Shown here in pieces: positions 1-11,772 of a stretch of 64,000 nucleotides of DNA. The stretch comes from Rattus norvegicus. Its lineage: Eukaryota; Chordata; Mammalia; Rodentia; Muridae. Numbering within the stretch: position 1 is the first letter of the stretch; each line of letters opens with the position of its first letter. The position numbers and the translations under genes were made by a program. The DNA lies in assembly GCF_036323735.1 (NCBI RefSeq), contig NC_086038.1, positions 27,093,501 to 27,157,500 of the forward strand. The letters are read 5' to 3'. A model generated the notes under the pieces. That model searched no databases. It had not been told where the DNA came from and worked only from the letters and a program-made list of their open reading frames with translations.

Positions 1-265
1 AAAACAATCCAGATGTTTATCAGAGACTGAAGAAAGAAATGTTACAGCCACACAATGGAATATTACTTAACAATAAAAAGGAACAGGCTGTTGATATTTG
101 TCGTGGCACAGTGAGTCTAAAAGTAATTATGCCAAGTGAAAGAAGCTAAAATACATTGGAGATGATTACTTAAATTTATTGCAGAAAATACAAATACCTT
201 GCAATGACCTTGATGTAACCTGAATGACAGAAAGTACCACCCCATGACAGAAACCTTTTTTTTTT
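1..265 (+). mobile_element. Old L1 fragment, ORF2 3' end
   Basis: The bases around 50-150 resemble the 3' end of L1 ORF2 (ACAATGGAATATTACT, then a block like the usual ATTATGCTAAGTGAAAGAAG). The copy is diverged and truncated. It probably lies in an intron of Ccdc138. From 266 to about 640 I recognise nothing apart from a T-run at 257-268. Confidence 0.5.
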
Positions 266-1251
266 TTTAAGTTAAGTATACATCATTTCTCCCCTTCCTG
301 TTGACATAAACCTTTAATGATTGCTTAGGTCTAGAGTTGGTGATAGAAGGAGAAATTATGAAAGGGTTGAGGAAGGTTTTTGGAGTGACAGATGTAGTAA
401 TAGTCACAGCTGGGATAAGTTTAGAGGTATGGAAACATAATAAATTTAAGAGCATCGTGCACAGTAATGATTATTTATTATTAGCTTGGTGAGTTGGTGA
501 GCTTATTAGGGTTATATACAGGGGTGTGTGTGAGAGTAACCTAACGAAACGTGGGAGACACAAAGGCCTCATGAGAAACCCCACCCTAGTGAGTGATAAC
601 TCAGGAAAGCCGAATCCTGAAATTCCTGCTCAGATTTCAGGCAGAGCCACCAGAGAGACTCCTTTATATGCTTACTGCCATGTTTTCATAGTACATAGAA
701 CTCAGCTTCACAAAGACATTGTAACAAGCCCAAAACGTACTTTGAGCATGTCTTCCCCCATACTCCGTTCTCTCCCTTTCCTCTTGCCCCTTCCCATTAG
801 TCCCGAGTTCCCCCAGACAGTTCTGCACTACTCTCACATCTTTATGTAGATACTTGATTTTATGTCGCATAAGATCCAGGGCCCACAAGTAAGAGAAAAA
901 AAGCTAATATGGTAATTTCAAGTCACATCAATTTTCCTAAAAATAAGTTTGTTCTTGCTGGCTGAATAAAATTCTGTGGTGCATATACACGTGTTCTCTC
1001 TCCACTCCTAGGCATGCTGAGGTTGGTTCTGTAACTCATCTTTTGTGAACAGTGCTGCAGTGAGCATTGCTGTGCAAGTGTCTCCGTGATGGATGCTTGG
1101 ATCCCCTGGGGAAGTTCACATGGGTAGGGTGACTGGACCACAAAGTACATCTGTTTTAATTTTTTGAGATACTTCCAAACTTGTTTTCACAGAAGCTGGC
1201 CAGGTTTACTTTCCCTCAAGCAGTGTATATAATGATCTAGCCCTGAGATAG

Positions 1252-1252
<1 letters not shown>

Positions 1253-1312
<60 letters not shown>

Positions 1313-1376
1313 TGTGTGTCTGTGTGTCTGTGTCTGTGTTTGTGTTTGTGTGTGTCTGTATGTCTGTATGTCTGTG
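1253..1376. repeat. (GT)n / (GTCT)-type microsatellite
   Basis: A near-perfect GT run of about 60 bases is followed by interrupted GTCT and GTTT motifs up to 1376. The Cys-Val and Thr-His frames across it are by-products of the repeat. Confidence 0.97.
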
Positions 1377-1419
1377 TCTTGCCAGCATTTACTGCTACTT
1401 CGTTTTGTTTTAGGGTTTA

Positions 1420-1586
1420 CTGATTTTTTCTTATGTATGTAAGTACACTGTAGCTGTCTTCAGACACACCAGAAGAGGGCATCGGATCCCATTACAGATG
1501 GTTGTGAGCCACCATGTGGTTGCTAGGAATTGAACTCAGGACCTCTGGGAGAGCAGTCAGTGCTCTTAACCACTGAGCCATCTCTA
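1420..1586 (-). mobile_element. B2 SINE
   Basis: Antisense B2: the tail is at the low-coordinate end, then GTACACTGTAGCTGTCTTCA, the block GGAATTGAACTCAGGACCTC, and the antisense head CCACTGAGCCATCTCT at 1586. The first bases of the head are missing. Confidence 0.88.
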
Positions 1587-2558
1587 CTTCTTTTCTTAAG
1601 GACTGCCATTCTGATCAGGGTGAGAGGGAATCTCCTAGTAGTTCTAATTTGTATTTCTCTGATGGCTAGTAAAATTCAACATTTTTTTTTAAATGTTTTT
1701 GGCCATGTTTTCATCCTTTTGAAAACTGACTTCCTTTCATTGGCCCATTTATTGATTTGGATTTTTAAAATTTCTTTTTATTTCACTTTTGAAAGGTGTA
1801 TAGTTAAAGCCTTTGCCCATTCAGATTGTATCTTCTTGGTTTTACTATGCAGATGCCTTTGAAGCAATGAAATCCCACTTGTCAATTGTTGGCATTATGT
1901 CCTGAGCAGTTGGAGTCCTTTCCAGAAACTCGCTGCCCATAGCTACATCTCAGAGTTTCTGCCCTGCCTTTTCCTCTCACAGTTTGAGCTTGAGGTTTTG
2001 CAGTAAGGCCTGTGATCCATGTGGAGTTGCTTTTTGTTACAGGATGAGAGAGAAGGGTCCGCTGCCATTCTTCTATGTGGGGATTGGAAGAAGTATGCCA
2101 GCTTTTGTGGCACATTTGTTGAAGAGGCTGCCTTTACTATGTACTCTGGTCTCTTTGCCAACATTCAAGTGGCTGTAGCTATGTGGGCTCATATTTGAGT
2201 CATCTAATGATTTTTAAAGCTATCAGTCATGGAATAAATGACTCTCCCAGAGGCATATAAATGAACTCCCTAGTTCATGTCGTCTTCAACGTCCTCTGCT
2301 CTTAAGCACATCTATACGCTTATCTTTTCCTTGAACCTATAAATATTTTGAAGACTTTGATGCACGCATAGAATGCATCTTGCTTATGCCCCCCTCATTC
2401 TCCTCCTCCATTGCCTCTATCCTCACCTCTTCTATCACACCCCCCTTTGAAATATGTGTTCTTTTCAAATATTTCTAATCCCATAGTCATACTGCCAAGA
2501 CAGGTTTATACCAGTGTTGCTTTTGATTCACATTTGTAACTTAGAGAAAAACACTCAC

Positions 2559-3370
2559 AGTGTACAGAGTCCTTGATGTACTGTAGATGAAGAGGATGTC
2601 CTCAAATTCCTTGCCACAGGAACTCAATGAAGGTGGTACCAACCTTGAATTCCAGATGGTGCATCCACAGAAGGGAAAGTGATGCTATCTACATCATAAA
2701 TCTGAAGAGGGCCTGGGGAAGTTGTAGCTTGCACTATCTATCTATTACTCTAGCTATCCCTGCCTGTGGATGCCTTCATCATCTTCTCTGGGAACACTGG
2801 CCAGCAAGCCATGCTGTTATTTTCTGCTGCCACTAGGGCTACTCCAATTGCCTACTCCTTCATTTCTAGGACTTTAACCAACCAGATCCAGGCAGCCTTT
2901 AGGGAGCCTCCTCTTTTGGTGGCCACTGGTCCTAGAGCTGGCCACCAGCTCCTCATAAAGGCATCGTATGCCAACCTGCCTACCATGCTCTGTGTAACAG
3001 AAATTCTGTTCTGCACTATGTGGGCATTGCTACCCCAGGCAACAACAAAAGGGAGCTCACTCAATGAGTCTGATATGGTGGATCCTGACTTGGGAAGTTC
3101 TGTGCATGCACCGTCTTCTGTGGGCACCCATGGGAGGTCATGCCCAATCTCTACCTCTCCAGAGACCCTGAAGAGATGGAGAACAATAAGCAAGCCACTG
3201 CTGAGAAGTCTGGGCCATGGAGTCTGTGCCACTCATGGGATGAGTGGACTGTGCCCTGAGTTCATTGCTCCTCAGCCATTGATGACAGACTGGTCTGAAG
3301 GTGTGCAGGTGTTCTCTGTGCCTCTTCAAGAGATCTCTACTGAAGACTTGATGTGCCTAGATGTGCATGG
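2559..3370 (+). pseudogene. Rpsa-ps: Processed pseudogene of ribosomal protein SA (laminin receptor 1)
   Basis: Without introns, the stretch follows the coding order of RPSA, the 40S ribosomal protein SA. Just before the start region comes CTTGATGTACTG (Leu-Asp-Val-Leu). Then come DVLKFLA, YIINLKR, NTGQ, TNQIQAAFREP, the block around SYANLPT, and near the end DWSEGVQV and STEDL. A premature stop replaces the Gln codon in LQM near 2583, and several frameshifts follow, so no full protein is possible. The copy sits between L1 remnants inside the Ccdc138 intron. I see no clear poly(A) tail or target duplication, which fits an old retrocopy. The parent is identified from protein memory, and the match is strong over most of the length. 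Confidence 0.88.
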
Positions 3371-3544
3371 GTAACCTACCAATGGCCATTCCTCAAAGAA
3401 AAGTAGCTGTCCCTCCACCAGCAGCTGTCACCTGCTAGTACCTCCTCAGCCCCTCCCCTATAGCCATATAATGTACTTTCCCTCATTCCTGATTTTCCCT
3501 CTATACTTACCATGTTTCCCATCAACTGTATGAATTCTTCTTTT

Positions 3545-3955
3545 TAAACTCACTGTCTTAGGGTTTCTATTCCCGTACAAACATTGTGACCAAGAAGCAG
3601 GTTGGGGAGGAAAGGGTTTATTCAGCTTACACTTCCACACTGCTGTTCATCACCAAAGGAAGTCAGGACTGGAACTCAAGCAGGTCAGGAAGCAGGAGCT
3701 GGTGCAGAGGCCATGGAAGGATGTTTCTTACTGGCTTGCTTCCTCTGGCTTGCTCAGTTTGCTTTCTTATAGAACTCAAGACTACCAGCCCAGTGATGGT
3801 ACCACCCACAATGGACTGGGTCCTTCCACCTCGATCACTAATTGAGAAAATGCCTTACACCTGGGTCTCATGGAGGCATTTCCATAACTGAGGCTCCGTT
3901 CTCTGTGATAATTCCAGCTTGTGTCAAGTGACACACTAAACCAGCCAGTACACTC
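3545..3955 (+). mobile_element. Rodent interspersed repeat, family not named
   Basis: It begins CTTAGGGTTTCTATT and ends near TGTGTCAAGTGACACACTAA. I recognise both ends from a common murine repeat whose consensus begins similarly and includes a block for 'trap-like' GTGACCAAGAAGCAG. A related copy in the opposite orientation lies at 24640-24842. I cannot name the family with confidence. Confidence 0.45.
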
Positions 3956-4409
3956 ACCCAGTTCACTCACTGCTACCTGGATGTGTGGGTGTAGAGCCAT
4001 CTACTGGAATGTGAGTTCTTTGTTTCCCAGGCCACGTCTTCTCTTTCAGTTGCCACTAGTTACCTAGATGTGGGATTCTAGAGCCTGCTTCCTTCCCATC
4101 CATGCTGAGCCCATGTCTTTTAATCATAAATTTATTTATTTAACTTCCAGATTCATATGTATATACTGAATCTGTTATTTTTAAAGTATTCTGTGTAGCT
4201 TTTTAAAAAAAATTTTTAGCCAGTCATTACTTACCAATGGGATGTTTCACTCATTTCTTAAATTTGTCACTGCACATATTAACATATGTCCATTTTGTAT
4301 ATATGTGTGGATATGTCTGTGTATGAATATGTTTGTGGATGTATGTGTATATATTGTGTTTATTGTGTTTGGGGAAGTGTCTGTATATGTATGAGTATAC
4401 CCCCTGACC

Positions 4410-4410
<1 letters not shown>

Positions 4411-4462
<52 letters not shown>

Positions 4463-4488
4463 CGCGCGCGTGTGTGCGTGTGTGTGTT
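4411..4488. repeat. (GT)n(CG)8(GT)n alternating purine-pyrimidine tract
   Basis: About 40 bases of GT are followed by eight CG dinucleotides at 4455-4470 and more GT/GC. The whole run alternates purine and pyrimidine, a classic potential Z-DNA former. Confidence 0.97.
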
Positions 4489-4589
4489 GCCATTTCTTGA
4501 ACCATCCATTCCAGCATTTAGGATTACTGATTTTTTAGTATTTTCCAGTCTTATTTAATGAAAATATGGCTCCATATAATGATTTTATT

Positions 4590-4712
4590 TTGTTTTATCT
4601 TTGAGATAGGGTCTAACTATGTAGACCAGGCTAGCCTTGAACTCAGAGATTTTCTTGTCTTTGCCTTGTGAGTGCTGGAACGTAATGGTGTGTGACACTA
4701 CTCCAAGCTTAA
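4590..4712 (-). mobile_element. B1 SINE, diverged
   Basis: Antisense B1: GAGATAGGGTCTAACTATGTAG, ACCAGGCTAGCCTTGAACTC, and GAGTGCTGGAACGTAATGG are recognisable with substitutions. Confidence 0.75.
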
Positions 4713-4812
4713 CCTTTTGCATGTAAGCATGTAATTTACAGTTTCTTTTCTATAGATTTTATGTCCACAGCCTTGATCTATTTTCTGCTGGATGATTTCT
4801 CTTTTACTGTTT

Positions 4813-4905
4813 TTTGTTTTTGTTTTTTTCCATAGCTGGGGACCGAACCCAGAGCCTTGTGCTCGCTAGGCAAGCGCTCTACCGCTGAGCTAAGTCCCCA
4901 ACCAA
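4813..4905 (-). mobile_element. ID SINE, older copy of a tandem pair
   Basis: Antisense ID element: AGCTGGGGACCGAACCCAGA, then the box-A region CGCTCTACCGCTGAGCTAAG and CCCCAACC. It is flanked by the 14-base sequence CTCTTTTACTGTTT at 4799-4812 and 4906-4919. Confidence 0.92.
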
Positions 4906-4915
4906 CTCTTTTACT

Positions 4916-4919
<4 letters not shown>

Positions 4920-4947
<28 letters not shown>

Positions 4948-5032
4948 GTTCTTTTTTTCGGAGCTGGGGACCAAACCCAGGGCCTTGCGCTTCCTAGGCA
5001 AGCGCTCTACCACTGAGCTAAATCCCCAACCC
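4920..5032 (-). mobile_element. ID SINE, younger copy of a tandem pair
   Basis: Antisense ID element with a long T-run (antisense A-tail) at the low-coordinate side, then GGTTCTTTTTTTCGGAGCTG and a core close to the rat consensus. A third copy of CTCTTTTACTGTTT at 5033-5046 closes it, so it reused the same target sequence as the neighbouring ID element. Confidence 0.94.
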
Positions 5033-5094
5033 CTCTTTTACTGTTTTAAAGTGATGTCAATCCTTTATCTTTCGTTTAAAAAGGTTTCTTTTTA

Positions 5095-5296
5095 TTGGAT
5101 GAATGTGGTGCCTGTGTGCATATATGCGTACTGGGTGTGTGTCTGGTACCCATGTAGGTCAGAAGATCAGACCTAGATCACCTAGAATTGGAGTTGCAAA
5201 TGGCCACGAGCTGCCATGTGGGTGCTGGGAATTGAACTCAGGACCTCTGGAAGAGTAGTCAATGCTCTTAACCACTGAGCCACATCTCCAGCTCCC
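5095..5296 (-). mobile_element. B2/B3-type SINE, diverged
   Basis: Antisense SINE: GGGAATTGAACTCAGGACCT, then TGCTCTTAACCACTGAGCC at the head near 5282. The 5' part (low coordinate) carries GTGTGTCTGGTACCCATGTA, typical of B3. Confidence 0.78.
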
Positions 5297-5402
5297 CATC
5301 CACTATATTCTGATCATGATTTCTTCCCCCTCATCTTCTCCAAGATCTTCCCCACCAACATCACTCCACTCCTGTTTCCCTTTTGAAAACAAACAGCCAC
5401 TC
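5297..5402. mobile_element. Left part of an older L1-related repeat split by the young L1
   Basis: Pyrimidine-rich CTCATCTTCTCCAAGATCTT and TGAAAACAAACAG read like the older murine L1/Lx repeat that normally continues into AAATTTTAAATAAAAAGAAA. That continuation is found at 11780, directly after the L1 that starts at about 5403. The assignment rests on memory of the consensus. Confidence 0.5.
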
Positions 5403-5566
5403 AAGCGGCAGGTCCCCTGTGGTCCAGATACCACCTGGACCTGAAGGGACCCGGTCAACAGTTCCCTGTACCTAAATCCCATGGGAGGGAGAGCTAAACC
5501 TTCAGAGGGGCAGACATGCCTGGGAGGCCAGAGGAGACTAGACTCTATTCACATTTCTGACTCCAG

Positions 5567-5843
5567 AGGAAAACACCTAACGCCATCTGTGACCCTGGTG
5601 CACGGGGGCCCTGGGAAAAAGGCAGCGTAGGCCCTTCTGATTGCCGCCTGCACGGAATGCTCAAAAGCAGCCCCCCAGGAGCAACTTCAGCCATGGGACC
5701 ACATAGGAAAACACCTAACGCCATCTGGGACCGTGGTACAAGGGGGCCCCCTGGGAAAAGGCGGCACATACCCTCCTGGTTATCGCCCTCACGGAGAGCT
5801 CAAAAGCAGCCCCCCACGAGCAACTTCAGCTGCGGGACCACAG
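5567..5843 (+). repeat. Two tandem 138-bp units in the L1 5' UTR
   Basis: AGGAAAACACCTAACGCCAT starts at 5567 and again at 5705, and the rest of each unit (GCTCAAAAGCAGCCCCCC, GCAACTTCAGC) repeats at the same 138-base offset. Murine L1 5' UTRs are built from promoter-bearing tandem monomers. The inference is that these are two degenerate units of that kind. Confidence 0.85.
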
Positions 5844-6083
5844 GTAAGACCAACTTTTCTGCTCCAAGAGACTGGCCTGGTGGACTCAGGACACACGCCC
5901 ACAGGAACAGTTGAAGACCAGTAGACAGGAAAGACTACACACCTGAAAGCAGAGCACTCTGTCCCCATAAAAGGCTCAAAGAAAACAGGAAAACAGGTCT
6001 ACAGCACTCCTGACACACAGGCCTATAGGACCGACTAGCCACTGTCAGAAATAGCAGAACAAGGTAACACCAGAGACAACCTG

Positions 6084-7158
6084 ATGGCGAGAGGCAAGCA
6101 CAGGAACCCAAGCAACAGAAACCAAGACTACATGGCATCATTGGAGTCCAATTCTCCCACCAAAGCAAACACTGAATATCCAAACACACCAGAAAACCAA
6201 GATGTAGATTTAAAATCACATTTGATCATGACGATGGAGGACTTCAAGAAAGACATAACTCCCTTAGAGAAATGCAGGAACACATAAATAAACAAGTAGA
6301 AGCCTATAGAGAGGAATTACAAAAATCCCTGAAAAAATTCCAGGGAAACACAGTCACACAGCTGAAGGAATTAAAAATGGAAATAGAAGCAATAAGAAAG
6401 CACAAAGGGAGACAACCCTGGATATAGAAAACCAAAGGAAGAGACAAGGAGCCATACATACAAGCATCACCAACAGAATACAAGAGATAGAAGAGAGACT
6501 CTCAGGAGCAGAAGATTCCATAGAAATCATCGACACAACTGTCAAAGATAATGTAAAACGGAAAAAGCTACTGGTCCATAATATACAGGAAATCCAGGAC
6601 TCAATGAGAAGATCAAAACTAAGGATAATAGGTATAGAAGAAAGGGAAGACTCCCAGCTCAAAGGATCAGTAACTATCTTCTCTTCAACAAAATCATAGA
6701 AGAAAACTTTCCTAACCTAACGAAAGAGATGCCCATAAACATACAAGAAGCCTACAGAACTCCAAATAGATTGGACCAGAAAATTATCCTCCCGTCACAT
6801 AATAGTCAAAACACCAAATGCACAATACAAAGAAAGAATATGAAAAGCAGTAAGGGAAAAAGGTCAAGTAACATATAAAGGCAGACCTATCAGAATCACA
6901 CCAGACTTCTCACCAGAGACTATGAAAGCCAGAAGATCCTGGACAGATGTCATACAGACCCTAAGAGAACACAAATGCCAGCCCAGGTTACTGTATCCTG
7001 CAAAACTCTCAATTAACATAGATGGAGAAACCAAGATATTCCATGACAAAACCAAATTTACACAATATCTTTCTACAAATCCAGCACTACAAAGGACAAT
7101 GAATGGTAAAGCCCAATATAAGGAGGCAAGCTACACCCTAGAAAAAGCAAGAAACTAA
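6084..7158 (+). pseudogene. L1 ORF1, frameshifted
   Basis: It starts with ATG (MARGKHRNPSNRNQ) and ends with TAA at 7156-7158 after ...LEKARN. The length of 1075 bases is not a multiple of three. A first frame closes at about 6287, and the coiled-coil region continues in another frame (QEIEERLSGAEDSIE near 6480-6525). Further shifts follow before the C-terminal RNA-binding part (RRSWTDVIQTLREHKC, about 6928-6975). ORF1 normally makes a trimeric RNA-binding chaperone; this copy cannot. Confidence 0.85.
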
Positions 7159-7199
7159 TCGTCTTGGCAACAAAACAAAGAGAAGAAAAGCACACAAGC

Positions 7200-10100
7200 A
7201 TACTCATCCAAATACGAATATAACAGGAAGCAATAATCACTATTCCTTACTATCTCTCAACATCAATGGACTCAACTCCCCAATAAAAAGACATAGATTG
7301 ACAAACTGGATACGCAATGAGGACCCTGCATTCTGCTGCCTACAGGAAACACACCTCAGAGACAAAGACAGACACTACCTCAGAGTGAAAGGCTGGAAAA
7401 CAACTTTCCAAGCAAATGGTCTGAAGAAGCAAGCTAATGACTGAGTAGCCATTGTAATATCGAATAAAATCGATTTTCAACTAAAAGTCATCAAAAAAGA
7501 TAAGGAAGGACACTTCATATTCATCAAAGGAAAAATCCACCAAGATGAATTCTCAATCCTAAATATCTATGCTCCAAATACAAGGGCACCTACATACATA
7601 AAAGAAACCTTACTAAAGCTCAAAGCAGACATTGCACCTCACACAGCAAAAGTAGGAGATTTCAACACCCCATTCTCATCAATGGACAGATCATGGAAAC
7701 AGAAATTAAACAGAGACATAGACAGACTAAGAGAAGTCATGAACCAAATGGACTTAACAGATATTTATAGAACATTCTATCCTAAAACAAACGGATACAC
7801 CTTCTCACCACTTCATGGTACTTTCTCCAAAATTGACCATATAATTGGTCATAAAACAGGCCTCAACAGATACAGAAAGATAGAAATAATCCCATGGGGC
7901 CTATCAGACCACCACAGGCTAAAGCTGGTCTTCAATAAAAATAGGGGAAGAACGCCCACATATACATGGAAGTTGAACAATGCTCTACTCAATGATAACC
8001 TGGTCAAGGAAGAAAGAAAGAAAGAATTTAAAGACTTCTTAGAATTTAATGAAAATGAAGGTACAACATACCCAAACTTATGGGGCACAATGAAAGCTGT
8101 GCTAAGAGGAAAACTCAGGAGCTCTGAGTGCCTGCAGAAAGAAACAGGAGAGAGCATATATCAGCAGCTTGACAGCACACCTAAAAGCTCTAGAACAAAA
8201 AAAAGCAAATACACCCAGGAGGAATAGAAGGCAGGAAATAATCAAACTCAGAGTTGAAATCAACCAAGTAGAAACAAAAAGGACCATAGAAAGAATCAAC
8301 AGAACCAAAAGTTGGTTCTTTGAGAAAGTCAACAAGATAGATAAACCCTTAGCCAAGACTAACGAGAGGACACAGAGAGTGTGTCCAAATTAACAAAATC
8401 AGAAATGAAAAGGGAGACATAACTACAGAATCAGAGGAAATTCAAAAAAATCATCAGATCCTACTACAAAAGCCTATATTCAACAAAACTTGAAAATCTA
8501 CAGGAAATGGACAATTTCCTACACAGACACCAGGTACCGAAGTTAAATCAGGAACAGATAAACCAGTTAAACAACCCCATAACTCCTAACGAAATAGAAG
8601 CAGTCATTAAAGGTCTCAAAACCAAAAAGAGCCCAGGTCCAGACGGGTTCAGTGCAGAATTCTATCAGACCTTCATAGAAGACCTCATACCAATACTATC
8701 CAAACTATTCCACAAAATTGAAACAGGTAGAGCGCTACCGAATTCCTTCTATGAAGCCACAATTACTCTTATGCCTAAACCACACAAAGACCCAACAAAG
8801 AAAGAGAACTTCAGACCAATTTCCCTTATGAATATTGACGCAAAAATACTCAATAAAATTCTGGCAAACCGAATTCAAGAGCCCATCAAAACAATCATCA
8901 ACCATGATCAAGTAGGCTTCATCCCAGGCATGCAGGGATGGTTTAATATATGGAAAACCACCAACGTGATCCATATTATAAACAAACCGAAAGAACAAAA
9001 CCACATGATCATTTCATGAGATGCTGAGAAAGCATTTGACAAAATTCAACATCCCTTCATGATAAAAGTCCTGGAAAGAATAGGAATTCAAGGCCCATAC
9101 CTAAACATAGTAAAAGCCAGCAAACCAGTTGCTAACATTAAACTAAATGGAGAGAAACTTGAAGCAATTCCACTAAAATCAGGGACTAGACAAGGTTGCC
9201 CACTCTCTCCCTACTTATTCAATATAGTTGTTGAAGTTCTAGCGAGAGCAATCAGACAACAAAAGGAGATCAAAGGGATACGGGTTGGAAAAGAAGAAGT
9301 CAAAATATCACTATTGGCAGATGATATGATAGTATATTTAAGTGATCCCAAAAGTTCCACTAGAGAACTGCTAAACCTGATAAACACCTTCAGCAAAGTG
9401 GCTGGGTATAAAATTAACTCAAATAAATCAGTAGCCTTCCTCTACCCAAAAGATAAACAAGCCGAGAAAGAAATTAGGGAAACGACACCCTTCATAATAG
9501 TCCCAAATAATATAAAATACCTCGGTGTGACTTTAACCAAGCAAGTGAAAGATCTGTATGAGAAGAACTTCAAGCCTCTGAAGAAGAAATTGAAGAAGAC
9601 TTCAGAAGATGGAAAGATCTTCCATGCTCATGGATTGGCAGGATTAATATAGTAAAAATGGCTATTTTACCAAAAGCGATCTACAGATTCAATGCAATCC
9701 CCATCAAAATACCAATCCAATTCTTCATAGAGTTAGACAGAACAATTTGCAAATTCATCTGGAATAACAAAAAACCCAGGATAGCTAAAATATCCTCAAC
9801 AATAAAAGGACTTCTGGGGGAATCAGTATACCAGAACTCAAGCAGTATTACAGAGCAATAGTGATAAAAACTGCATGGTATTATTGGTACAGAGATAGAC
9901 AGATAGACCAGTGGAATAGAATTGAAGACCCAGAAATGAACCCACCCACCTATGGTCACTTGATTTTTGACAAAGGAGCCAAAACCATCCAATGGAAAAA
10001 AGATAGCATTTTCAGCAAATGGTGCTGGTTCAACTGTAGGTCAACATGTAGAAGAATGCAGATCGATCCATGTTTATCACCCTGTACAAAGCTTAAGTCC

Positions 10101-11039
10101 AAGTGGATCAAGGACCTCCACATCAAACTAGATGCACTCAAACTAATAGAAGAAAAAGTGGGGAAGAATCTTGAACACATGGGCACTGGAGAAAATTTCC
10201 TGAACAAAACACCAATGGCTTATGCTCTAAGATCAAGAATCGACAGATGGGATTTCATAAAACTGCAAAGGTTCTTTCTGTAAGGCAAAGGACACTGTTG
10301 TTAGGACAAAACGGCAACCAACAGATTGGGGAAAGATCTTTACCAATCCTACAACTGATAGAGGGCTTATATCCAAAATATACAAAGAACTCAAGAAGTT
10401 AGACTACAGGGAGACAAATAACCCTATTAAAAAATGGGGTTCAGAGCTAAACAAAGAATTCACAGGTGAGGAATGTCGAATGGCTGAGAAACACCTAAAG
10501 AAATGTTCAACATCTTTAGTCATAAGGGAAACCAAAACAACCCTGAGATTTCACCTCACACCAGTGAGAATGGCTAAGATCAAAAACTCAGGTGACAGCA
10601 AATGCTGGCAAGGATGTGGAGAAAGAGGAACACTCCTCCATTGTTGGTGGGATTGCAGACTGGTACAACCATTCTGGAAATCAGTCTGGAGGTTCCTCAG
10701 AAAAATTGGACATTGAACTACCTGAGGACCCAGCTATACCTCTCTTGGGCATATGCCCAAAAGATGCCCCAACACATAACAAAGACACATGCTCCACTAT
10801 GTTCATAGCAGCCTTATTTATAATAGCCAGAAGCTGGAAAGAACCCAGATGCCGTTCAACAGCGGAAGGGATACAGAAAATGTGGTACATCTACACAGTG
10901 GAATATTACTCAGCTATCAAAAACAATGACTATGAAATACATAGGCAAATGGATGGAACTAGAAGATATTATCCTGAGTGAGGTAACCCAATCACAGAAA
11001 AACACACATGGTATGCACTCATTGATAAGTGGCTATTAG
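7200..11039 (+). pseudogene. L1 ORF2 (endonuclease / reverse transcriptase), broken
   Basis: The N-terminal apurinic-endonuclease-like domain shows SLNINGLNSPIKRHR, CLQETHL (about 7333-7353) and SDHHRL (about 7904). The reverse-transcriptase domain shows KSPGPDGF (about 8628), SGTRQGCPLSPYLFN (about 9180) and the catalytic LLADDM (about 9312-9329). The C-terminal Cys/His motif (CGERGTLLHCWWDC) is near 10613-10654. The last codons read ISGY then TAG at 11037-11039. In-frame stops include TGA at 7442-7444 and at 9017-9019, and frameshifts split the rest into short pieces. The start is approximate because the first codons are degenerate. Confidence 0.88.
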
Positions 11040-11772
11040 CCCAAATGCTTGAATTACCCTAGATGCACAGAACACATGAAACTCAAGACAGATGATCAAA
11101 ATGCAAATGCTTCACTCCTTCTTTAAAAGGGGAACAAGAATACCCTAGGCAGGGAATAGGGAGGCAAAGATTAAAACAGAGGCAGAAGGAACACCCATTC
11201 AGAGCCTGCCCCACATGTGGCCCATACATATATAGCCATCCAATTAGATAAGATGGATGAAGCAAAGAAGTGCAGGCCGACAGGAGCCGGATGTAGATCT
11301 CTCCTGAGAGACACAGCCAGAATACAGCAAATACATAGGCGAATGCCATCATTAAACCACTGAACTGAGAACGGGACCCCCATTGAAGGAATCTTAGAAA
11401 GGACTGGAAGAACTTGAAGGGGCTTGAGACTCCATATGAACAACAATGCCAAACAACCAGAGCTTCCAGGGACTAAGCCACTCCCCAAAGACTATACATG
11501 GACTGACCCTGGGCTCCAACCTCATAGGTAGCAATGAATAGCCTAGTAAGGGCACCAGGGGAAGGGGAAGCCCTTGGTCCTGCCAAGACTGAACCCCCAG
11601 TGAACGTGTTTTTTGGGGGTTGGGTGGTATTGGGGGGGTGGATGGGGAGGGGAACATCCACAGAAGAGGGGAGGGGAAGGGGTTAAGGGGATGTTGGCTG
11701 GGAAACCGGGAAAGGGAATAACAATCGAAACGTAAATAAGAAATACTCAAGTTAATAAAGATGAAAAAAAAA

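Larger units (their letters stand above)
640..2230 (-). mobile_element. Old L1 fragment, ORF2 C-terminal end, interrupted
   Basis: Blocks at about 940-1240 and 1590-2200 match the antisense of mammalian L1 ORF2 3' sequence (for example GACTGCCATTCTGATCAGGG and TTGTATTTCTCTGATGGCTA). They are diverged, with no long frame. A GT-rich microsatellite (1253-1376) and a B2 SINE (about 1420-1586) break the fragment, so the L1 is older than both. Confidence 0.65.
5403..11772 (+). mobile_element. Near full-length L1 (LINE-1), inactive
   Basis: A murine/rat-type L1 in sense orientation, about 6.4 kb. In order it has a GC-rich 5' UTR with two tandem units (5567-5843), a frameshifted ORF1 (6084-7158), a broken ORF2 (about 7200-11039), a 3' UTR with a G-rich polypurine block (11609-11690), AATAAA at 11754-11759 and an A-run ending near 11772. 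L1 moves by target-primed reverse transcription using its ORF1 chaperone and its ORF2 endonuclease and reverse transcriptase. Here both frames carry stops and frameshifts, so the copy is dead. It lies in the Ccdc138 intron in the same orientation as the gene. Interruption of the flanking older repeat supports a nested insertion. I could not identify a clean target duplication. Confidence 0.93.

Noticed and set aside
1254..1442. Cys-Val and Thr-His repeat proteins here and at every other GT/CA run
   Set aside because: These are translations of dinucleotide microsatellites.
8507..9652. Reverse-transcriptase-like frames that might be a host gene or an active element
   Set aside because: They are parts of the broken L1 ORF2, separated by stops and frameshifts.
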